Assembly (NCBI GenBank): GCA_905183005.1
Contig: CAJJDO010000122.1
Span: forward strand, 284,677 to 348,676
Origin: Paramecium pentaurelia
Taxonomy: Eukaryota > Ciliophora > Oligohymenophorea > Peniculida > Parameciidae
Direction: 5' to 3'
DNA length: 64,000 bases
Shown: positions 60,297-64,000 of the stretch, in pieces
Layout of the letters: each line of letters starts with the position of its first letter
Numbering within the stretch: position 1 is the stretch's first letter
Made by a program: the position numbers and the translations under genes
The notes under the pieces: generated by a model
Databases searched by the model: none
The model's input: only the letters and a program-made list of their open reading frames with translations
Told to the model about the DNA's origin: nothing

Positions 60297-61475
60297 TTGA
60301 ATTAAAATTATAATTATTAATTAATTTATTTCATTCGTCCTCAGAATTTAAATATAATTCTTTTTACAATTTAGCTTTAGGATTCCTTGTAACTTTAAAT
60401 TGATATATTGTATTAAATTTAAGCATTATTTATCATAAAATTGATTGAAGAAAGAAAAATGAGAAAAATGCTTATAATTGAATACTATTTATTAGGGGAT
60501 CTCTATAATTTTTTTAAAAGAAGTTGGAATTAATAAACTTAAATAGAAACCTCATAATTCTATCAATCAAATTTATGGGAATTGTTATGAAGTTTTAATA
60601 AAAATTATTTTTTACTAATATTAAATAATCTATGATTACATGTTAACTACATCAATATCCATTCATATGTGTAAGCTAAGGCATTGACGAAATTTTTCTT
60701 AAGACTATAAAAATTACAAATTAGCTTTCAATTTCAGATATTTCAGCAAATTCTACAATATCCTTCACAATTTCCTATTTAGAGAGACTTAATAGTTTTT
60801 CTTAGTAGATAATATAGGATATATTTTTCTACTATATTTTTAAGGTCAAATTAATATTAAGAATAATTTATTTTTATGATGAATATTCTCTAAAATATTA
60901 AAACAAGTAAGTAATAGAGATATAAAAACTTTTCAATCATTTATGGCTTACAAAACCAAAAATAATTTAGTAGAATCGGATAGAGACTTCTGTTACTATA
61001 TTATCTTACAAATTAGATTACATTCAAAATTCTACTATGTTCTGCCATACTTTCTTTAATGAACTCTAATTAAAAATGATGGTAAAGTAGGAAGTAATCG
61101 TGAAAATAAAGACCAAGTTTAAATTGATGAATATGAATAAGTCAATATATTTATTTAAAAAGCTTTATGAAGTTAGAGAATATAAAATTTAAGATTAAAA
61201 AATTTTAATACATCAGAAGAATTTATACTTAAATTAATCATTATTACAAATTCAAATCTTCATTTCTTATCAATTCAAATATCTGAGCAGACACTTATGA
61301 ATTAGAGTATCACTTATTTTTAAAAAATATAAATAATTGTTTTTATAATTTTTTCAATTTATATTTTTAGACCTTGCTATTAGATAAGATATACATACTT
61401 GTTTAGCAATAAAAAAATATTGTCTTTAAATTTAATTAAAATTATAATTTAATCTTTATTTTATATAAATAGAAT
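60297..61475. other. Gene-poor 1.2 kb between the two B-box genes
   Basis: AT-rich, no intact ORF with recognisable content on either strand. Probably contains the 5' flank of the TPR gene; otherwise nothing supported. Confidence 0.45.
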
Positions 61476-62433
61476 TCATATTAATTGTCTAAAAAGACTT
61501 TCTTTCTTCTTTTTATATATTTAACTGGCAATACTCTCTAATTATTTTTTTTCTTAATCATTCATTTCTAGTAAGTTTAATAAAATCTGCAAATACCCTT
61601 ATGCATCTTTAGACCTTAAAAATTATATAATCAATATTTACTAATTTTGTAGAGAAACAATAAAAGATATGAGTAATTATTTTATCTATAATCTAAATGA
61701 TGTAATATCCATCAAGTCAATTATTTTTTGAAGTTAATGAATCTATTGTTATAAATCATTAATAATCTAATTATCTACTAAATTTTAATTGGAATTCAAA
61801 ATTTATTTTTCTTAATTTTTATTTTCTTCCAATTTGTTCTCCTCTTTCTTTGAACTATTAAAAAAAATATTATTTGAAAATGATTTACCTAAACATTAAC
61901 AAAAGCTCTTTCATTTTATCCTCTAAATTTTAAATGAAATATGCCAATTCCTGATCTATCCATTTTTAACATTTTTCCATATTTTTTAAGTAAGATTTTT
62001 TCTTATTATACCAATCATCTAAAGTATTTTCCTTAACAATTTATACCAATTCTTCTAAATTAGTGTATGAGGATTCTGCTAGATTATAATTTTTATTCAA
62101 GAGATTCAAATATTCTTAATTTTAATTTTAAATAATGTCATATATTGAAGTAATTGATTATGACAATTATTCCCAAACTTTCTGAATAACAATTATTGTA
62201 TGAGATAGGAGAGATTTAAAACTCATTATCTATTGGTTTAATTCAGAAACATCATCAAGTCTATATTCTTGAAATTTCTTAATAACTTATTCATGAAACT
62301 TATCAATAAGAACTGTTTTGTGGTAATCAAGCTCTTTTTCATGTATACATTCAACACAGAGTTTCCTTTAACATTTGTGAGAAGCAACACATATTAAAGA
62401 TATTACACTTTTAGGATGATGAACACAATTCAT
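61476..62433 (-). CDS. B-box-like zinc finger, coiled-coil protein
   Basis: About 300 residues. The N-terminus has regularly spaced Cys/His pairs (MNCVHHPKSVISLICVASH, then KCQRKLCVECIHEKELDYH), a B-box-type finger, followed by a long coiled coil (KFQEYRLDDVSELNQQIM, TNLEELVQIVKENTLDDW, LKNMEKCQKWIDQEL). This N-terminal plan is one I associate with large Paramecium gene families whose members usually carry C-terminal repeats such as WD40; here the frame ends after ESLFRQLI with no repeat domain, so it may be a truncated copy. Introns: 61855-61888 (34 nt, needed) and 61615-61641 (27 nt, no in-frame stop, likely). Start ATG 62433-62431. Confidence 0.75.
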
Positions 62434-62768
62434 ATTTTTAATAATAATAATACTAAACTCTATTAAGATTTAATATAATGAATTTGAAAATATATCTTTT
62501 CTATTATAATGGATTTAATCAAAAATTCATAGATTATCTTATCTTTATCACTTTAGATAAGAATAAATTGGTCTAATCAAACTAATAATAAGAAATTGAT
62601 TTATAATTCAAAAATATAGATAATTGTATATTTCGAAATAATGGTATCTAAGCTTCAAATTAGATTTAAATACCTTTAATTTCTAGCAAAAATTGAAGTA
62701 TATAAACCTCTTTAAAAAATAACTACTCCTATATTATATTAAAAATAAATAAGTTAAAATTTTTTTTA
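62434..62768. other. Intergenic, nothing supported
   Basis: 335 nt of AT-rich sequence upstream of the minus-strand B-box gene; no coding or RNA signal seen. Confidence 0.45.
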
Positions 62769-62960
62769 GGTTCTTTCCGAAGCATTAAAGAAATCTTTGA
62801 AAATTCCTAATATTGCAATCGTAACTAACAATTTGAAATATAAATTTATTCTAAATAAGTATTTAAATTAATCTGAATACTTTAGAGCAAAAATGAATTA
62901 TATTGGCTATATCTATTTAGAATTATACATTACATCTTAATTTCTAAGTGGTTAAATGCA
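62769..62960 (+). pseudogene. LRR gene relic (second)
   Basis: The reading VLSEALKKSLKIPNIAIV followed by TNNLKYKFI resembles one LRR unit of Paramecium LRR families, preceded by an intron-like TTTTTTTTAG. No full repeat array or start remains, so it is read as a fragment. Confidence 0.4.
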
Positions 62961-62996
62961 AGGAATATGGTTAAAAATATTCTCCGCTCTTTAATA

Positions 62997-63428
62997 ATGG
63001 ATCATTCTCTAATTGAGAATAACCAAAATCCTCTCTCCTTATAGATCATAAATTAAATAGATGAGTATAGAGGAAAATTCTAAAAAAAGAGAGTCTAATT
63101 TTATACTGAAAGCTAACAAACTAAATAGATTGTTATGCAATTTATCAAAAAGAATTTATTTTTTAATTTGGAAACAAATTGGAGAATATAAGCTATATTA
63201 CCTAACGGTTATGTCCTTAAGTTTGAAAATTATATGATAGAAATAATCACTGATCCAGGTCTCTCCAGATTGAGCAAGGTCAAGATGCAAGTAGATGAAA
63301 CTCTTAGACATATAGATTCTACCCCAAGAAGGAGATCATTAATTCTGTCAATTTATTTTGACTATGAAAGAATGAGTTATATGAAATCATTAAGCATTAA
63401 CTTATTTGTTTCAACATTTTATTTATGA
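62997..63428 (+). CDS. Unrecognised 143-residue protein
   Basis: A single frame of 144 codons from ATG 62997 to TGA 63426. The N-terminus is polar (MDHSLIENNQNPLSLQ), followed by a basic amphipathic part and a less AT-rich core, ITDPGLSRLSKVKMQVDE then LRHIDSTPRRRSL, whose codon choice stands out from the flanks. The end is hydrophobic (LSINLFVSTFYL), perhaps read-through past a lost splice site. No family recognised. Confidence 0.55.
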
Positions 63429-64000
63429 TTATTAAATCTCTTCTATTTGATTTTATTAGAAATATCTTAGAAATTTGGATAATTGTTTGTACAATATACA
63501 ACTTATAACAAAATAATAAAAATTTAATAATTTTTTTTTAATTAAATTTAAACAATAAACTGAACACACAGGAAATAATTAAAAATGCCATTAAATGGCT
63601 TTCATTTTGTTATTAGAGTTGATCAGATAGTAAAAAGTTCATAATTATTTATTATATTTATGAGATGATTAAAAATTAATGAAATTGAAAAGGTATTTGA
63701 ATTTTCCTTAAGAAAGGCTGCTGAAATTTTGTCTCCTAATAGATTAAAAATTTTTATTAAATTATTGTGTATGCTTGAAATAGTATTTATAATAATTGAA
63801 TTAGAATTTATTTAAATTATAATCTTCATTTTGTTTATAATTGCTAAATGGCTTCAATATGGAAGATAAAAGGTTTTCGTAATTTTTAGTTGTATTTTTA
63901 TTTTTAAGGAATAAATGATCCTAATTTTAATCATCAAAGTAATTTCATTTTTATTTTTCTTAAAATCATAAGTAGTATTAATTCAAAAATGTCTTAATTA
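63429..64000. other. Right end of window, nothing supported
   Basis: 572 nt of AT-rich DNA. A short palindrome-like GCCATTAAATGGC lies near 63588 and a similar GCCATTAAAATGG occurs near 55078. No telomeric repeat is seen. Confidence 0.45.

Noticed and set aside
1..64000. Bacterial-style features: operons, Shine-Dalgarno sites, CRISPR arrays, insertion sequences
   Set aside because: The code, spliceosomal introns and protein families are those of a ciliate; no array or transposase was found.

Overview
This is a window of a ciliate macronuclear genome, almost certainly Paramecium. TAA and TAG run freely inside every recognisable protein and must be read as glutamine, with TGA the only stop. 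Genes are cut by tiny GT..AG introns, mostly 20-34 nt. The DNA is very AT-rich and tightly packed, and two trichocyst matrix protein genes are present. Standard-code ORFs are therefore nearly all fragments, so I rebuilt the genes by hand with the ciliate code. Intron totals were checked to leave whole codons for the main spliced models.

Layout. 1-5.3 kb: 3' part of a hybrid histidine kinase, a plant-type vacuolar sorting receptor, and a DUF4378-like coiled-coil protein. 5.6-12.6 kb: an RS-rich protein, a BAR/PH-like protein, a PLP-dependent dehydratase-like enzyme, ATG3 and a ubiquitin protease. 12.6-21.6 kb: two trichocyst matrix proteins, an Alba protein, a pseudokinase, a CK1-type kinase and an unknown. 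21.8-28.3 kb: a probable mitochondrial membrane protein, an SRPK kinase, a SHIPPO/ODF3 protein, an unknown and a calcium-dependent kinase. 28.3-32.2 kb: gene-poor, with an HTH protein carrying a 75-nt insert and possible gene remnants. 32.2-43.2 kb: small membrane proteins, an LRR protein, Derlin, a CDF cation transporter homologue, a SEC14 protein, CCDC47, an EF-hand protein and a PX-BAR sorting nexin. 43.3-50.1 kb: one 2216-residue PHD-finger coiled-coil protein with a TAA-encoded polyglutamine tract. 50.2-55.5 kb: a catalytically dead-looking membrane pyrophosphatase homologue, katanin p80 and a glutaredoxin. 55.5-64 kb: gene-poor, with two B-box-like genes (one with TPRs), LRR relics and one unknown.

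Themes. Membrane traffic and ER quality control recur (VSR, Derlin, CCDC47, SEC14, sorting nexin, ATG3, TMPs). Several enzymes keep their fold but lose catalytic or metal-binding residues: a kinase, the pyrophosphatase homologue, the CDF protein, and the PLP enzyme in part. Neighbouring genes often lie only 10-75 bp apart, and one convergent pair appears to overlap. I recognised no tRNA, rRNA, CRISPR array, transposon or replication origin.
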